From the NCBI GenBank assembly GCA_019115805.1, contig DXCW01000220.1, forward strand, positions 1 through 64,000: a DNA stretch of 64,000 nucleotides, in the 5' to 3' direction. The notes under the pieces were generated by a model. That model was not told where the DNA came from. It was given only the letters and a program-made list of their open reading frames with translations, and made no database searches. Below, in pieces: positions 18,475 to 27,204 of this stretch. The first letter of the stretch is position 1. Each line of letters starts with the position of its first letter. This DNA is from Candidatus Sphingobacterium stercorigallinarum. GTDB lineage: Bacteria; Bacteroidota; Bacteroidia; Sphingobacteriales; Sphingobacteriaceae. A program made the position numbers and the translations under genes.

Positions 18475-20373
18475 TTATTTAGATAATTCAAATTCAGCCA
18501 CCGAAAACACATCCCCTTCACCGAGAAAGGCTTTGGGAAAAAAGCGGATAAACTGCACATTTTCCCGCTGAGAGAGCTCAATCACTTGTTCAGTGGCATT
18601 TGCTTTAATATTCGAAAACTCACCTGCTGCCAGCGATCTCCATTCCTTTCCGTCCAAGCTGCCCTGAATCTCATAGCGGGTAGGAACTCCCGTTATCTTT
18701 CCGTCTTGGCGAGGCCAGTAATGTACGCGACTAATTTGCTGGGCTACATCCAATTTCATTTCCACATAGCCAGTCCCTGCCAATCGGGTTTCCCATACCG
18801 TTTGCTTATCGCCATCCAGAGCACGTTTCGCCTGTTGATCTGCATGGATGATCGACAGCTGCTTGGGATCAACAATTTGTCGACCACTTTTCGTTAACTG
18901 AAATTCGGAAGAAGCCTCCTTGAACAAGGCGAACTCACTCAATGTAGGCGCTACTGGCGCAAATAAAGCGACACGTAGCTTGGATGCCCTGACCGGAGCA
19001 TCCAATTTGATCAATCGGTTCGCTCCAATACTGGTAGCTCGAGCCAAGGGTTGCCAACGCTCCTCTTTCCACACATCAATGCGGACACTATCTAGACGTT
19101 GTCCCAACTTGATGTTTTCCCGGAGGCGAATCAAATCAAATTCTTGCACACCGTCAAGTTCCATTTCAATCACCGGATTCAGTACGTGGTCATCCGAAGC
19201 ATAGTAGCTGTAACGATCGGCATCGAACAGATTCGCTTCCGAGAAAAGCGCATGGTCTTGGCGCACATTGTTTGCCGTAGCCACCGCACCCTGAGCTAAA
19301 TTAGCTGCAAAAGTTTCCTTTATTTTTTTCCCAAACCCTTCTAGAGAGCGCACATCATTGTCATGGAGAATCCCTTCAGGCATAGGTGCTAACCCTAGGT
19401 TCATTCCCCCTCCTCTCCCTACAGAGTTTATATAAATTTCGAATAACTCATCGGGTGTCTTTACTTGGTCGTTTTGATTTTCATGATAAAACCAGCCCGG
19501 TCTTTGGGGTACATCACATTCCGCCGGAATCCAAAATTCGCCGTTACGATCACCTGTGGGTAGATTGGCATTATCAACCGATCCGGGCGTTGGTGGCCCG
19601 CCGTCCTTTCCTTTTGGTGTCAGGGTAGACCAACTGGTTTCCGCAGCCATCCCTTTTTCATTGCCCACCCAACGCATATCAGGCCCCACGTCTGAAAATA
19701 TCATGGCCATGGGTTGTAAGCGCCGAACGATCGGCCAGGTTTTTTCCTCCCACTCATAATACGTCGTTTGGTCAATCACTCGCTTCTCATTTCTACCACC
19801 ATAATAACCATCGCCGCCATTCGCCCCATCATGCCACGAGGTGAAGATCGGACCATAATTGCTCATGAGTTCGGTCAATTGTTCCCGATAAGCCTCTGTA
19901 TAGTCTTCCGTTCCGTAACGCGTATCGTTTCGGTCCCAGGCAGAAAGGTAGACACCAAAAGCGAGCCCATGATCGTGAGAGGCTTGCATGAATTCGCGTA
20001 CCATATCGCCTTTCCCATCCTTCCATGGAGAACTTTTTACGCTGTAATCTGTGGTTTGTGTTGGCCAAAGACAAAAGCCATCATGGTGTTTCGCTACCGA
20101 AATAAGGCCACGAAAACCACCGGCCACGGCTGCACGGGCGATTTGGTTGGCATCGAAGCGATCGGGATTAAAGATTTCAGGAGCAGCATCTCCGTACCCC
20201 CACTCTTTGTCTTGAAAGGTAGTGGGCGTATAGTGGATCAACGTATACAGCTCCATTTCGTGCCACCGCAATTGCCGCTCAGAGGGCAGCGCACCATACG
20301 GCTCCGGTTCGGTCTGTCCAAACGAAAAAAAAGGGCTAAATAGGAATAAGGAAAGCAAAGTTTTGCGGTTCAT
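18475..20373 (-). CDS. Alpha-L-fucosidase GH29 with C-terminal F5/8-type (discoidin) domain
   Basis: This secreted retaining alpha-L-fucosidase may act on alpha-1,3/1,4-linked fucose. The ORF track starts 20 codons early; the ATG at 20373 opens the signal peptide MNRKTLLSLFLFSPFFSFGQ. The GH29 barrel shows LYTLIHYTPTTFQDKEWGYG, AKHHDGFCLWPTQTTDYSV and the nucleophile region FTSWHDGANGGDGYYG. Residues ~500-630 resemble an F5/8 type C/CBM32-like carbohydrate-binding domain (VHYWPRQ, TRYEIQGSLDGKEWRSLA). The length of 632 aa fits this two-domain form. It is the first gene of the fucosidase operon, divergent from metZ. Linkage preference is inferred. Confidence 0.92.
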   Translation of the reverse strand: MNRKTLLSLFLFSPFFSFGQTEPEPYGALPSERQLRWHEMELYTLIHYTPTTFQDKEWGYGDAAPEIFNPDRFDANQIARAAVAGGFRGLISVAKHHDGFCLWPTQTTDYSVKSSPWKDGKGDMVREFMQASHDHGLAFGVYLSAWDRNDTRYGTEDYTEAYREQLTELMSNYGPIFTSWHDGANGGDGYYGGRNEKRVIDQTTYYEWEEKTWPIVRRLQPMAMIFSDVGPDMRWVGNEKGMAAETSWSTLTPKGKDGGPPTPGSVDNANLPTGDRNGEFWIPAECDVPQRPGWFYHENQNDQVKTPDELFEIYINSVGRGGGMNLGLAPMPEGILHDNDVRSLEGFGKKIKETFAANLAQGAVATANNVRQDHALFSEANLFDADRYSYYASDDHVLNPVIEMELDGVQEFDLIRLRENIKLGQRLDSVRIDVWKEERWQPLARATSIGANRLIKLDAPVRASKLRVALFAPVAPTLSEFALFKEASSEFQLTKSGRQIVDPKQLSIIHADQQAKRALDGDKQTVWETRLAGTGYVEMKLDVAQQISRVHYWPRQDGKITGVPTRYEIQGSLDGKEWRSLAAGEFSNIKANATEQVIELSQRENVQFIRFFPKAFLGEGDVFSVAEFELSK

Positions 20374-20536
20374 AATCAAAAAATTGAGTGCTGAAGATAC
20401 AGAATTAACCCATAGCAGCAAAGCAAATTCCACAGATTTAACCGCTATAACCTAATAAACAAGGAATCCATGGTGTTTCCCCTTCTCTTTATAGAAATAT
20501 ATGAAGGGAGATAGGGAACTTTGTGTAAAAAAGAAA

Positions 20537-20544
20537 TAAATTTG
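20537..20544 (+). promoter_or_regulatory. Candidate -7 box (TAAATTTG) before metZ
   Basis: This matches TAnnTTTG and ends six bases before the metZ ATG. No good -33 box is at standard spacing (a TTTG sits only 13 bp upstream), so the call is tentative. Confidence 0.35.
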
Positions 20545-20550
20545 TTGACC

Positions 20551-21723
20551 ATGAATAAAGAACAATCCAAAATCATACGCGAGCAAGCTGAACGTTCTTC
20601 CTCACGAGAACATTCAGTTCCTTTATACCTTACCTCAAGTTTTATCTTCGACAATGCCGAACAAGGAAGAGCGGTGTTTGCAGAAGAAGAATCCGCAATG
20701 GTCTATTCTCGATATGCCAACCCGAACACGACGGAGTTCATCAACAAAGTGTGTGTCATGGAGGAAGCAGAAGCGGGCCTAGCGTTTGCCTCTGGTATGG
20801 GGGCTGTTTTCGGATCGTTGGCCACTTTTATTAAACAAGGTGATCATATTGTATCGTCAAGGGCTATTTTTGGTTCTACACACCAGCTGTTTACACAGTT
20901 GTTTCCTCGGTGGGGGGTCACCACGAGTTATGTCGACGCGGTGGATCAAAAAGCTTGGGAAGAAGCCATTCAACCCAATACGAAAATTATTTTTTTGGAA
21001 TCGCCCTCTAATCCGGGTTTAGAACTGGTCGATTTGGAGTGGTTAGCTGGCTTAAAACGCCAACATCCCGATATTATCTTTATCATCGACAACTGTTTTG
21101 CTACGCCCTACTTGCAAAAGCCACTGCCTTACGGCATCGACCTATCAATACATTCTGCAACCAAATACATGGATGGACAGGGTCGTGTCTTAGGTGGGGT
21201 CGTGGTAGGTAAACAAGAGCTAATTGATCAGATCATGTTTCTCATCCGTCATACAGGTCCAGCAATGTCACCATTCAATGCCTGGATTCTATCGAAAAGC
21301 TTAGATACGCTAGGCCTGCGCATGGATCGGCACTGTTCGAATGCGTTGGCTGTCGCAGAAGCTTTGGAGGCGCACAGCGACACGATGCAGGTAAAATATC
21401 CGTTTTTACCTTCTCACCCGCAGTATGAACTCGCTAAATCCCAAATGAAAGGCGGCGGGGGTATCGTTACTTTTGAAATCGAGGGGGGACAAGCGCGTGC
21501 CTTTCGTTTTATCGATGCCTTAGAAATGATTTTGTACACGTCCAATTTAGGCGACTCGCGCAGTATAGCAACTCATCCCGCTTCCACCACGCATTCCAAA
21601 CTCAAAGAAGAAGAACGTTTAGCGCTAGGTATTTCACCAGGTACCATTCGCTTGTCGATTGGTCTGGAAGACCAAGAAGACATCATCGCTGACATTTTAC
21701 AGGCTTTACAAGCCAGTCGATAA
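20551..21723 (+). CDS. metZ: O-succinylhomoserine sulfhydrylase-like PLP enzyme
   Basis: This PLP-dependent Cys/Met-metabolism enzyme probably makes homocysteine directly from O-succinyl- or O-acetylhomoserine and sulfide. The ORF track starts at a TTG; the ATG at 20551 (MNKEQSKIIREQ) is preferred. Family signatures include YSRYANPNTTEF, FASGMGAVFGSL, the PLP lysine in IHSATKYMDGQGRVLGG, and SLGDSR-like NLGDSRSIATHPASTTH. The length of 390 aa is normal. Cystathionine gamma-synthase and methionine gamma-lyase are close relatives; the overall sequence best fits MetZ. It is transcribed divergently from the fucosidases and convergently with tpx. Confidence 0.85.
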   Translation: MNKEQSKIIREQAERSSSREHSVPLYLTSSFIFDNAEQGRAVFAEEESAMVYSRYANPNTTEFINKVCVMEEAEAGLAFASGMGAVFGSLATFIKQGDHIVSSRAIFGSTHQLFTQLFPRWGVTTSYVDAVDQKAWEEAIQPNTKIIFLESPSNPGLELVDLEWLAGLKRQHPDIIFIIDNCFATPYLQKPLPYGIDLSIHSATKYMDGQGRVLGGVVVGKQELIDQIMFLIRHTGPAMSPFNAWILSKSLDTLGLRMDRHCSNALAVAEALEAHSDTMQVKYPFLPSHPQYELAKSQMKGGGGIVTFEIEGGQARAFRFIDALEMILYTSNLGDSRSIATHPASTTHSKLKEEERLALGISPGTIRLSIGLEDQEDIIADILQALQASR

Positions 21724-21730
21724 ACAGACA

Positions 21731-21754
21731 GGGCAGGTTAATGAACACCTGCCC
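21731..21754. terminator. Hairpin between convergent metZ and tpx
   Basis: An 8-bp stem (GGGCAGGT with ACCTGCCC) lies between the convergent genes. The T tract is poor on both strands, so it is a weak terminator at best. Confidence 0.45.
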
Positions 21755-21792
21755 CGTTTCGCTATTTCCACTGATACGTGCCAGCAGACGCA

Positions 21793-22290
21793 TTAAAGCG
21801 CTGCAATCGCTGCATCGTAATTCGGTTCCTCCGCAGTTTCAGCCACCTGTTCGGTATAGGTCACTTTTCCATTGGGATCGATCACGACGACTGAACGACT
21901 CAACAAGCCTTCCAAGGGTCCGTCGGTAAACCGTACGCCGTAATCCTCTGAAAAGGATCCGCCTTTAAAGTCCGATAAGGTCACGACGTTATCCAATCCT
22001 TCGGCGGCACAGAAACGACTGTGAGCGAAGGGAAGATCTTTAGAAATACACAATACCACGGTGTTGTCCAAGCTGCTCGCTTTTTCATTAAATTGACGTA
22101 CCGACGCCGCACAGGTCCCCGTGTCGATACTGGGAAAAATATTTAGAACAACCTGCTTGCCCTGAAAATCTTTCAGCGATTTCTGTGACAAATCCGCAGC
22201 TGTTAAATTGAAATCAGGAGCCACGGCTCCCACCTGGGGTAAATTTCCTACGGTATGGACCGCACTTCCTTTAAATGTAACTTGAGCCAT
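21793..22290 (-). CDS. tpx: Thiol peroxidase (Tpx)
   Basis: This atypical two-cysteine peroxiredoxin reduces peroxides with thioredoxin. The peroxidatic Cys60 is in [15 protein letters not shown] and the resolving Cys94 is in [10 protein letters not shown], the standard Tpx positions. The length of 165 aa is normal and no signal peptide is seen. The ~200-bp region upstream, shared with the divergent fadL-like gene, is AT-rich and includes the small inverted repeat GTTAGCATACTAAC at 22446-22459. Confidence 0.95.
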   Translation of the reverse strand: MAQVTFKGSAVHTVGNLPQVGAVAPDFNLTAADLSQKSLKDFQGKQVVLNIFPSIDTGTCAASVRQFNEKASSLDNTVVLCISKDLPFAHSRFCAAEGLDNVVTLSDFKGGSFSEDYGVRFTDGPLEGLLSRSVVVIDPNGKVTYTEQVAETAEEPNYDAAIAAL

Positions 22291-22488
22291 AATTTTATAC
22301 TTGATTGTGTTCTACTTAAACAACCAAGTTACTCCATTTATGTTTGTTATGAAAACATTTTGCTAAATCCTACGAATAAATGACGCGGACCAGCTTTTGT
22401 TAAAATGAACGAACTTTATTATTATTTCAATTTTTTTTACTATGTTAGCATACTAACCTGAAACAGAGACGCTAATCAATTCAACTAG

Positions 22489-23709
22489 ATGAAACAACTA
22501 CTCCTTAGCTTATTTCTCCTCTCGCCTGCATTGATTTGGGCGCAAGGTTCGCAGGTAAACACGCAGAGTCAAAAAGCCGTTGGAATGGCGGGTGCGGGGT
22601 CTGCCCTGTTTATTGACGAGTCCTCGATTGTCTACAATCCGGGAGCACTTGTAAAAATGGATCACAACGCTGTGCAAATTGGTGGGAGCGCCATAATGTA
22701 TCGTTCGGCCTTCCGAGAAGCAGGAAGCGCTGATGTCCACCATACTAAATTTCAGATCTCACCGCCTTTCGGTGCCTATGCCGTGTTCGGACCGAAAGGG
22801 TCATGGTGGAAAGCTGGAATTGGCGTATATACGCCTTTCGGCGGAGCAGTAGATTGGGGAAGGGACTGGCCTGGCCGGTATTCGCTCACCCATTTGTCTA
22901 TGCGAGCGATTTATATACAGCCCACCTTGAGTTTCAAAATTACCGATGAGTTTAGTGTGGGGGGTGGTTTTGTTTACAACATCGGCTTGGTCGACTTAGG
23001 CCGCGCATTGCCGGTGTTCCATCCCGATGGAACTGCTGGACAAGCCACTTTAAAGGGCACAGGAACCGGCATGGGCTACAATATTGGTGTACACTATAAC
23101 CTGGCAGATCAATTTTCATTATCATTGAACTACCGGTCGCAGGTCACCACAACCTTAGAAGGAGGCGATGCGAGCTTCGATGTGCCAAGCGCGTTGGCTA
23201 GCAGTTTTCCGAATGGAAAGTTTGATGCGGAACTTCCCTTACCCGCCTCATTTAATATCGGCTTGGCTTTCCCGATTTCCGAGCGAGTAGATCTCGCACT
23301 TGACGGCTCGTTCATTGGCTACAGCATTTATAAAGAGTTGGCCTTTGATTACCACACCAACACACCGGTATTGGAAGATACGCGTTCGATCAAAAAGTAC
23401 GAAAATGCTTTTTCAGGAAAGGCAGGGATCAATTACGAAGTCAACGATAAGCTGGATCTCCGTGTAGGGGCGGGTTATGTATACACTCCCGTACCGGCGA
23501 AGTACGTCTATCCAGAAACCCCAGACAACAACCGGATGATGGCAGCAGGTGGTTTGACCTATAGGTTCTCTCCCAACTGGTCCATGTCGGCAGCTTATGT
23601 TTTCCAAAAGATACTAAAACGTACGACCACGAATGCAGAAACACAACTGCGCGGATCTTATGAAACCAATATCCACGCGCCTGGTCTTTCGGTTTCCTAC
23701 GCGTGGTAA
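22489..23709 (+). CDS. FadL/OmpP1/TodX-family outer-membrane channel
   Basis: This outer-membrane beta-barrel probably lets hydrophobic compounds such as fatty acids cross the outer membrane. The signal peptide is MKQLLLSLFLLSPALIWAQ. The family's N-terminal hatch is visible in QKAVGMAGAGSALFIDESSIVYNPGALV. The rest alternates short beta strands (GLAFPISERVDLALDGSFIGY) and ends in VSYAW, a terminal aromatic. The length of 406 aa is normal. An SGNH-hydrolase lipoprotein gene follows after 22 bp, a pairing common in Bacteroidota that suggests lipase release plus uptake. Confidence 0.9.
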   Translation: MKQLLLSLFLLSPALIWAQGSQVNTQSQKAVGMAGAGSALFIDESSIVYNPGALVKMDHNAVQIGGSAIMYRSAFREAGSADVHHTKFQISPPFGAYAVFGPKGSWWKAGIGVYTPFGGAVDWGRDWPGRYSLTHLSMRAIYIQPTLSFKITDEFSVGGGFVYNIGLVDLGRALPVFHPDGTAGQATLKGTGTGMGYNIGVHYNLADQFSLSLNYRSQVTTTLEGGDASFDVPSALASSFPNGKFDAELPLPASFNIGLAFPISERVDLALDGSFIGYSIYKELAFDYHTNTPVLEDTRSIKKYENAFSGKAGINYEVNDKLDLRVGAGYVYTPVPAKYVYPETPDNNRMMAAGGLTYRFSPNWSMSAAYVFQKILKRTTTNAETQLRGSYETNIHAPGLSVSYAW

Positions 23710-23731
23710 GTCTCTATTTAAGCAGAATACA

Positions 23732-25042
23732 ATGAAAAAGAACTTCAAATTATATACCGCGATCTTGAGTATTGGCGTGCTAACCGGATGCGCACCCGAT
23801 ATGGACGGTGATTTTCAAGCAGAAAAAGGCACGGCTGATTTCTCCACGTACATCGCTGTAGGAAACTCACTAACAGCCGGATACGCCGACGGGGGCTTAT
23901 ATCTAGAGGGGCAACAAGTCGCATTCCCAAACTTGATTGCCGAGCAGCTTGCCTCGGTAGGTGGCGGCGAGTTCACCTCACCCTTTTTCAGCAGAGAGCA
24001 GGAAAACGGCTCCGGATATCTACAATTAATCGCTCTAGATCAGGGAAATCCGGTGACCGAACCGGTGACCGACAAGCTCGCCCTGCGCGGTCAAAACGAT
24101 CAGGGAGGCCCACTGTATACCAAACATCTTGAGCCCATACAAAATCTCGGCGTGCCGGGTATGCGTCTGGATTTAGCGATGGTCCCCGGTGTAGGATCAA
24201 CCCTAGGAAATCCCTTTTTTGAACGGTTACTTCCAGATGAGGTCGCGTCCGCTACTCGGTATATCGATTTCGCGGCAGGACACGATCACACATTTTTTTC
24301 GTTTTGGCTTGGCAATAATGACGTATTGGGCTATGCGACCAATGGCGCGGTGTCACGTCCGGACGATCCCACCACACGGTTAATTTCGGTACCTGAATTT
24401 GAAGGAGCGTATCGTACTTTCATAGAGGCGTTAACCGTAAAAAGTCAAAAGGGCGTGGTCGCCACTATTCCAGATGTCACCGCTGTCCCTTTTTTCAACA
24501 CAGTCACCACGGCATTGCTAAACGCTGCCGTAGAGGAAGCTTCCGGAGGACAAGCTAACACCGTCTACATAGCGACCAAAACAGGAGCCCGGGAAGCCTC
24601 CACCGATGACTTGTTTATCTTGACTTTTCCCAGCGATTTGTTAGCCCAACCGAACCAGCAGGGCATTCCTTACGGTCTGCATCCCGCAAACCCAATCGAG
24701 GATCATTACGTACTGGATAGCGATGAGGTAAAAGAGGTAGCCGCTCGCGTGAAGCAACTCAATGCTAAAATCATGGAGATTGCCGAGGAGAACGACTTGG
24801 CCGTAGCGGATGTATATGCATTTCTAAATAAAGTCAAAACAGGCTATGTCTATAACGGCATCGCCATCAGCTCCGCTTACATTACCGGGAATGCATTTTC
24901 TCTGGACGGCATACATCTCACACCAATTGGAAACGCGATCGTCGCAAACCTGTTTATTGATGCGATTAATAAACAGTATAAAGCAGACGTACCAAAAATT
25001 GACATTACCTCCTATCGAGGCATCAAGTACCCGAATAATTAA
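23732..25042 (+). CDS. SGNH/GDSL-hydrolase lipoprotein
   Basis: This surface or periplasmic lipoprotein esterase or lipase belongs to the SGNH fold. The ORF track starts 33 codons early, inside the previous gene; the ATG at 23732 gives a lipoprotein signal (MKKNFKLYTAILSIGVLTGC). Block I carries the catalytic Ser as VGNSLTAGY (GNSL instead of GDSL), block III is FWLGNNDVLGYA, and block V is SLDGIHLTPIGN with the Asp and His. The length of 436 aa includes a large insert between blocks. It is probably co-transcribed with the FadL-like channel and may supply it with released acyl chains; this is inference. Confidence 0.85.
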   Translation: MKKNFKLYTAILSIGVLTGCAPDMDGDFQAEKGTADFSTYIAVGNSLTAGYADGGLYLEGQQVAFPNLIAEQLASVGGGEFTSPFFSREQENGSGYLQLIALDQGNPVTEPVTDKLALRGQNDQGGPLYTKHLEPIQNLGVPGMRLDLAMVPGVGSTLGNPFFERLLPDEVASATRYIDFAAGHDHTFFSFWLGNNDVLGYATNGAVSRPDDPTTRLISVPEFEGAYRTFIEALTVKSQKGVVATIPDVTAVPFFNTVTTALLNAAVEEASGGQANTVYIATKTGAREASTDDLFILTFPSDLLAQPNQQGIPYGLHPANPIEDHYVLDSDEVKEVAARVKQLNAKIMEIAEENDLAVADVYAFLNKVKTGYVYNGIAISSAYITGNAFSLDGIHLTPIGNAIVANLFIDAINKQYKADVPKIDITSYRGIKYPNN

Positions 25043-25058
25043 TGCGCTAACACGCGCT

Positions 25059-25089
25059 GGGGGTTGACAGATGACAACCCCCTTTTTTT
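25059..25089 (+). terminator. Rho-independent terminator after the SGNH gene
   Basis: The stem GGGGGTTG with CAACCCCC is followed by seven T residues, 17 bp after the stop codon. Confidence 0.85.
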
Positions 25090-25485
25090 ATTATGAATTG
25101 TGATTTTTATCTGGGCGCCGGTTCGATTGTGCCCGTGTATGCACAACCTCAAATCTGTGATAAAACGATCTGTACAGGTTTATTGATCTCGTGCCCCCCT
25201 TTCCAGCGCGGGGCGCGTTGTTCTGAGAAACATTTGATAAGAAACGTCCGTAATCTGCACCTTCTTTCCCTTCTTCTTGTTCTTCTTCGAATATACCTTT
25301 ATCAATAGATACATCGACGTCCTCTGATGATCAACAGCTCAGTTAAATAGGTGAACACGTGTCTAATTTGCCGAAGCATTATCGTTTTCCCAACCGATGC
25401 GTTACATCTCATTAACAATTGGTAAAGAGAACAACGATCGAGCAGTTAGCTATCAGCGTTTCACCTGCCGTACACCTTTGATGTA
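25090..25485. other. Gene-free stretch before the insertion sequence
   Basis: About 400 bp hold no convincing gene. The only ORF (71 codons at 25093-25308) begins against the terminator, has no family-like sequence and no visible ribosome site. No tRNA or clear structured RNA was recognised. Confidence 0.6.
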
Positions 25486-25490
25486 TATTT
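25486..25490. repeat. Target-site duplication, left copy (TATTT)
   Basis: These five bases directly precede the left end of the insertion sequence and match the five bases that directly follow its right end. Confidence 0.85.
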
Positions 25491-25508
25491 CCTTAAATCC
25501 GCAAATAG
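25491..25508 (+). repeat. Left terminal inverted repeat of the IS
   Basis: CCTTAAATCCGCAAATAG pairs with the right-end repeat with three mismatches. The CCT start fits IS1380-family ends. Confidence 0.88.
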
Positions 25509-25519
25509 ATAAATAAAAA

Positions 25520-25574
25520 GAGCCGAAATAGGCCTGAATTTATTGGATTCAGGCTTTTCCGGCTCATTTTTTTT
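25520..25574 (+). terminator. Terminator-like hairpin inside the IS left end
   Basis: A long two-part hairpin (outer GAGCCG/CGGCTC, inner GCCTGAAT/ATTCAGGC) is followed by eight T residues, ahead of the transposase gene. It would stop transcription entering from outside, a common way for insertion sequences to limit their own expression. Confidence 0.75.
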
Positions 25575-25613
25575 CACTTATTTAGATGATACCACTCAGA
25601 TAAATAAGTTGGC

Positions 25614-26903
25614 ATGAAAGTAACCAATTCATCAGAAAAAATCACACCCTTTGGCGGCTTTAATTTTGTTTTCAATTCGTTTAAAGATTCCGGCCTTCCG
25701 GATCTGATAGATAATCAGCTGGGGATGAGGGTAAAGACCTTCGGCTTTTCCTATAGCGATATTTTCACCAACCACCTTGCCATCTATTTAAACGGAGGGG
25801 ACTGTACAGAGGATGTCAATGACCATCTCAGGGAACATCTGCGCAATGTCAGGGGTATTCAGGTGTGCAGTGCGGATACCATCCTCCGGGGCATCAAGGA
25901 ACTGGCCACTGCTACCGAAGTCTTTGAAAATCCTGTTACCGGGGTAAAGCACGGCTTCAACCTGAATCCTAAACTCAATGACTTACTGGTAAAGGCATTA
26001 AAGCTGACCGGCCAGCTCAGGGAAAACAAACGGTATGACCTTGACTATGACAACCAGGTCCAGCCGACAGAGAAATACGATGCTGGAATGACTTATAAAA
26101 AGACATACGGCTACCAGCCGGGAATAGCCTCCATAGACAACATGCCGGTATACCTGGAGGGCAGGAACGGAAACAGTCCGGCAAAATACCTTCAGGCAGA
26201 GACGCTGGAAAGGGCGTTTGCCAGCCTGGCCGGTAACCGGATCAGCATAGGCAGGTTCAGGGCCGATTCGGCTTCTTACCAGAAAGAGGTAGTGGACATG
26301 GTGGAACAGAACTGCAGGTCTTTTTACATCAGGGCAAACCGATGTGCAAAGATGGATGGGATGATCGGATCTGTCCCCGAAGGGGACTGGGAGAAGACCC
26401 GCCTGGGCATCCAGGAGATGGAGGTGGCCGACATCCCCGGTTACAGACCGTTTGGCGGGGACAACCCCTACCGGCTGGTCATCAGCAGGATAAAGAGAAG
26501 GGATGCACAGACCGATATGTTCAGCGGTGGGGCCTATACCTACAGGGGCATCCTGACCAATGACTTGGAGAGTCCCAATAAGGAAGTGGTGGCCTTCTAT
26601 AATGCCAGAGGGGAAAGCGAGCGGATTTTCGATGTGATGAACAACGACTTCGGTTGGGCCAAAATGCCCTGCTCTTTTTTATCGGAGAATACCGCCTTTA
26701 TGATCATGACGGCCATCTACGCCAATTTTTACAGTTACCTGGTCGGAGAATATTCCAAAAAGCTTTCCTGGCTGAAACCCAACTATAGGCTGAAAAAATT
26801 CATCTTCCGTTTCATAACAGTGGCGGGGAAATGGATCAGGACGGGAAGAAACTATGTGCTCAAGCTATATACCGAAAAGGACTACTCGCCTTTATTGACC
26901 TAA
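25614..26903 (+). CDS. IS1380-family transposase
   Basis: This DDE transposase moves the surrounding element. Candidate acidic residues are D142/D144 (RYDLDYDNQ), D218 (RFRADSASY) and a Glu in YNARGESERIFDVMNNDFGW near residue 334. The C-terminal ENTAFMIMTAIYANFYSYL and RLKKFIFRFITVAGKWIRTGR segments are typical of the family. The length of 429 aa is full size with no frameshift, so the enzyme is probably functional. The ribosome site is weak and the gene sits behind a terminator-like hairpin. Confidence 0.93.
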   Translation: MKVTNSSEKITPFGGFNFVFNSFKDSGLPDLIDNQLGMRVKTFGFSYSDIFTNHLAIYLNGGDCTEDVNDHLREHLRNVRGIQVCSADTILRGIKELATATEVFENPVTGVKHGFNLNPKLNDLLVKALKLTGQLRENKRYDLDYDNQVQPTEKYDAGMTYKKTYGYQPGIASIDNMPVYLEGRNGNSPAKYLQAETLERAFASLAGNRISIGRFRADSASYQKEVVDMVEQNCRSFYIRANRCAKMDGMIGSVPEGDWEKTRLGIQEMEVADIPGYRPFGGDNPYRLVISRIKRRDAQTDMFSGGAYTYRGILTNDLESPNKEVVAFYNARGESERIFDVMNNDFGWAKMPCSFLSENTAFMIMTAIYANFYSYLVGEYSKKLSWLKPNYRLKKFIFRFITVAGKWIRTGRNYVLKLYTEKDYSPLLT

Positions 26904-27100
26904 AGCCAAATAAGCAACCGTGCAACCTGTTGAAAATCAATAACATTACAGGGAAGCTATGTCTTAGCCTGCCAGAAAACGACAAAAAAACCGGAAAAAC
27001 CTCCTCTGTACCAGTTTGGCCCAGCAATTCACACTGACTACTTCCCGGCACCCGGTCAGTAACGACCCAAAAGGGACAAAAATAAAAGCAAAATGGTTGC

Positions 27101-27108
27101 TATATTTA
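27101..27108 (+). promoter_or_regulatory. Outward-facing -7-like box (TATATTTA) at the IS right end
   Basis: This near-match to TAnnTTTG points out of the element towards osmC, ~40 bp inside the right end. No good -33 box was found, so outward promoter activity is only a possibility. Confidence 0.3.
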
Positions 27109-27129
27109 ATCTTTAAACATCCTAATTAA

Positions 27130-27147
27130 CTACCTGCGGATTTTAGG
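27130..27147 (-). repeat. Right terminal inverted repeat of the IS
   Basis: Read on the minus strand it is CCTAAAATCCGCAGGTAG, matching the left end at 15 of 18 positions. Confidence 0.88.
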
Positions 27148-27152
27148 TATTT
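27148..27152. repeat. Target-site duplication, right copy (TATTT)
   Basis: This matches the five bases left of the element. It lies about where the -33 element of the osmC promoter would be. Confidence 0.85.
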
Positions 27153-27176
27153 ACAAAAACTTTATTTTAAAATCAC

Positions 27177-27184
27177 TAGATTTA
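27177..27184 (+). promoter_or_regulatory. Candidate -7 box (TAGATTTA) for osmC
   Basis: A one-mismatch TAnnTTTG box lies 20 bp before the osmC ATG, with TTTA 23 bp upstream as a weak -33 candidate that overlaps the IS target duplication. Confidence 0.35.
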
Positions 27185-27204
27185 CCACATCAAGTTTAAA
27201 AATC

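Larger units (their letters stand above)
25491..27147 (+). mobile_element. Complete IS1380-family insertion sequence
   Basis: This 1657-bp element is bounded by imperfect 18-bp terminal inverted repeats: CCTTAAATCCGCAAATAG on the left and CCTAAAATCCGCAGGTAG on the right (15 of 18 match). A 5-bp duplication, TATTT, flanks it. It carries one intact transposase gene, a terminator-like hairpin at the left end and ~240 bp of non-coding DNA at the right end. Its codon use is richer in G/C at third positions than its neighbours, which suggests acquisition from elsewhere. The intact ORF and exact duplication point to a fairly recent insertion. Confidence 0.92.

Noticed and set aside
19768-20343. 191-codon plus-strand ORF opposite the GH29 fucosidase
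   Set aside because: It lies fully antisense to a clear gene, has no family-like sequence and no separate promoter.
20460-20550. Possible SAM riboswitch before metZ
   Set aside because: The leader is too short and lacks the conserved cores of known SAM riboswitch classes.
22446-22459. GTTAGCATACTAAC inverted repeat before the FadL-like gene as an operator
   Set aside because: The arms are only five bases long and there is no second copy to support it.
25115-25145. tRNA T-arm-like GGTTCGATT
   Set aside because: The flanking bases do not pair and no acceptor, D or anticodon arms are present.
25093-25308. 71-codon ORF between the SGNH gene terminator and the insertion sequence
   Set aside because: It starts directly in the terminator's trailing sequence, has no ribosome site and no recognisable protein features.
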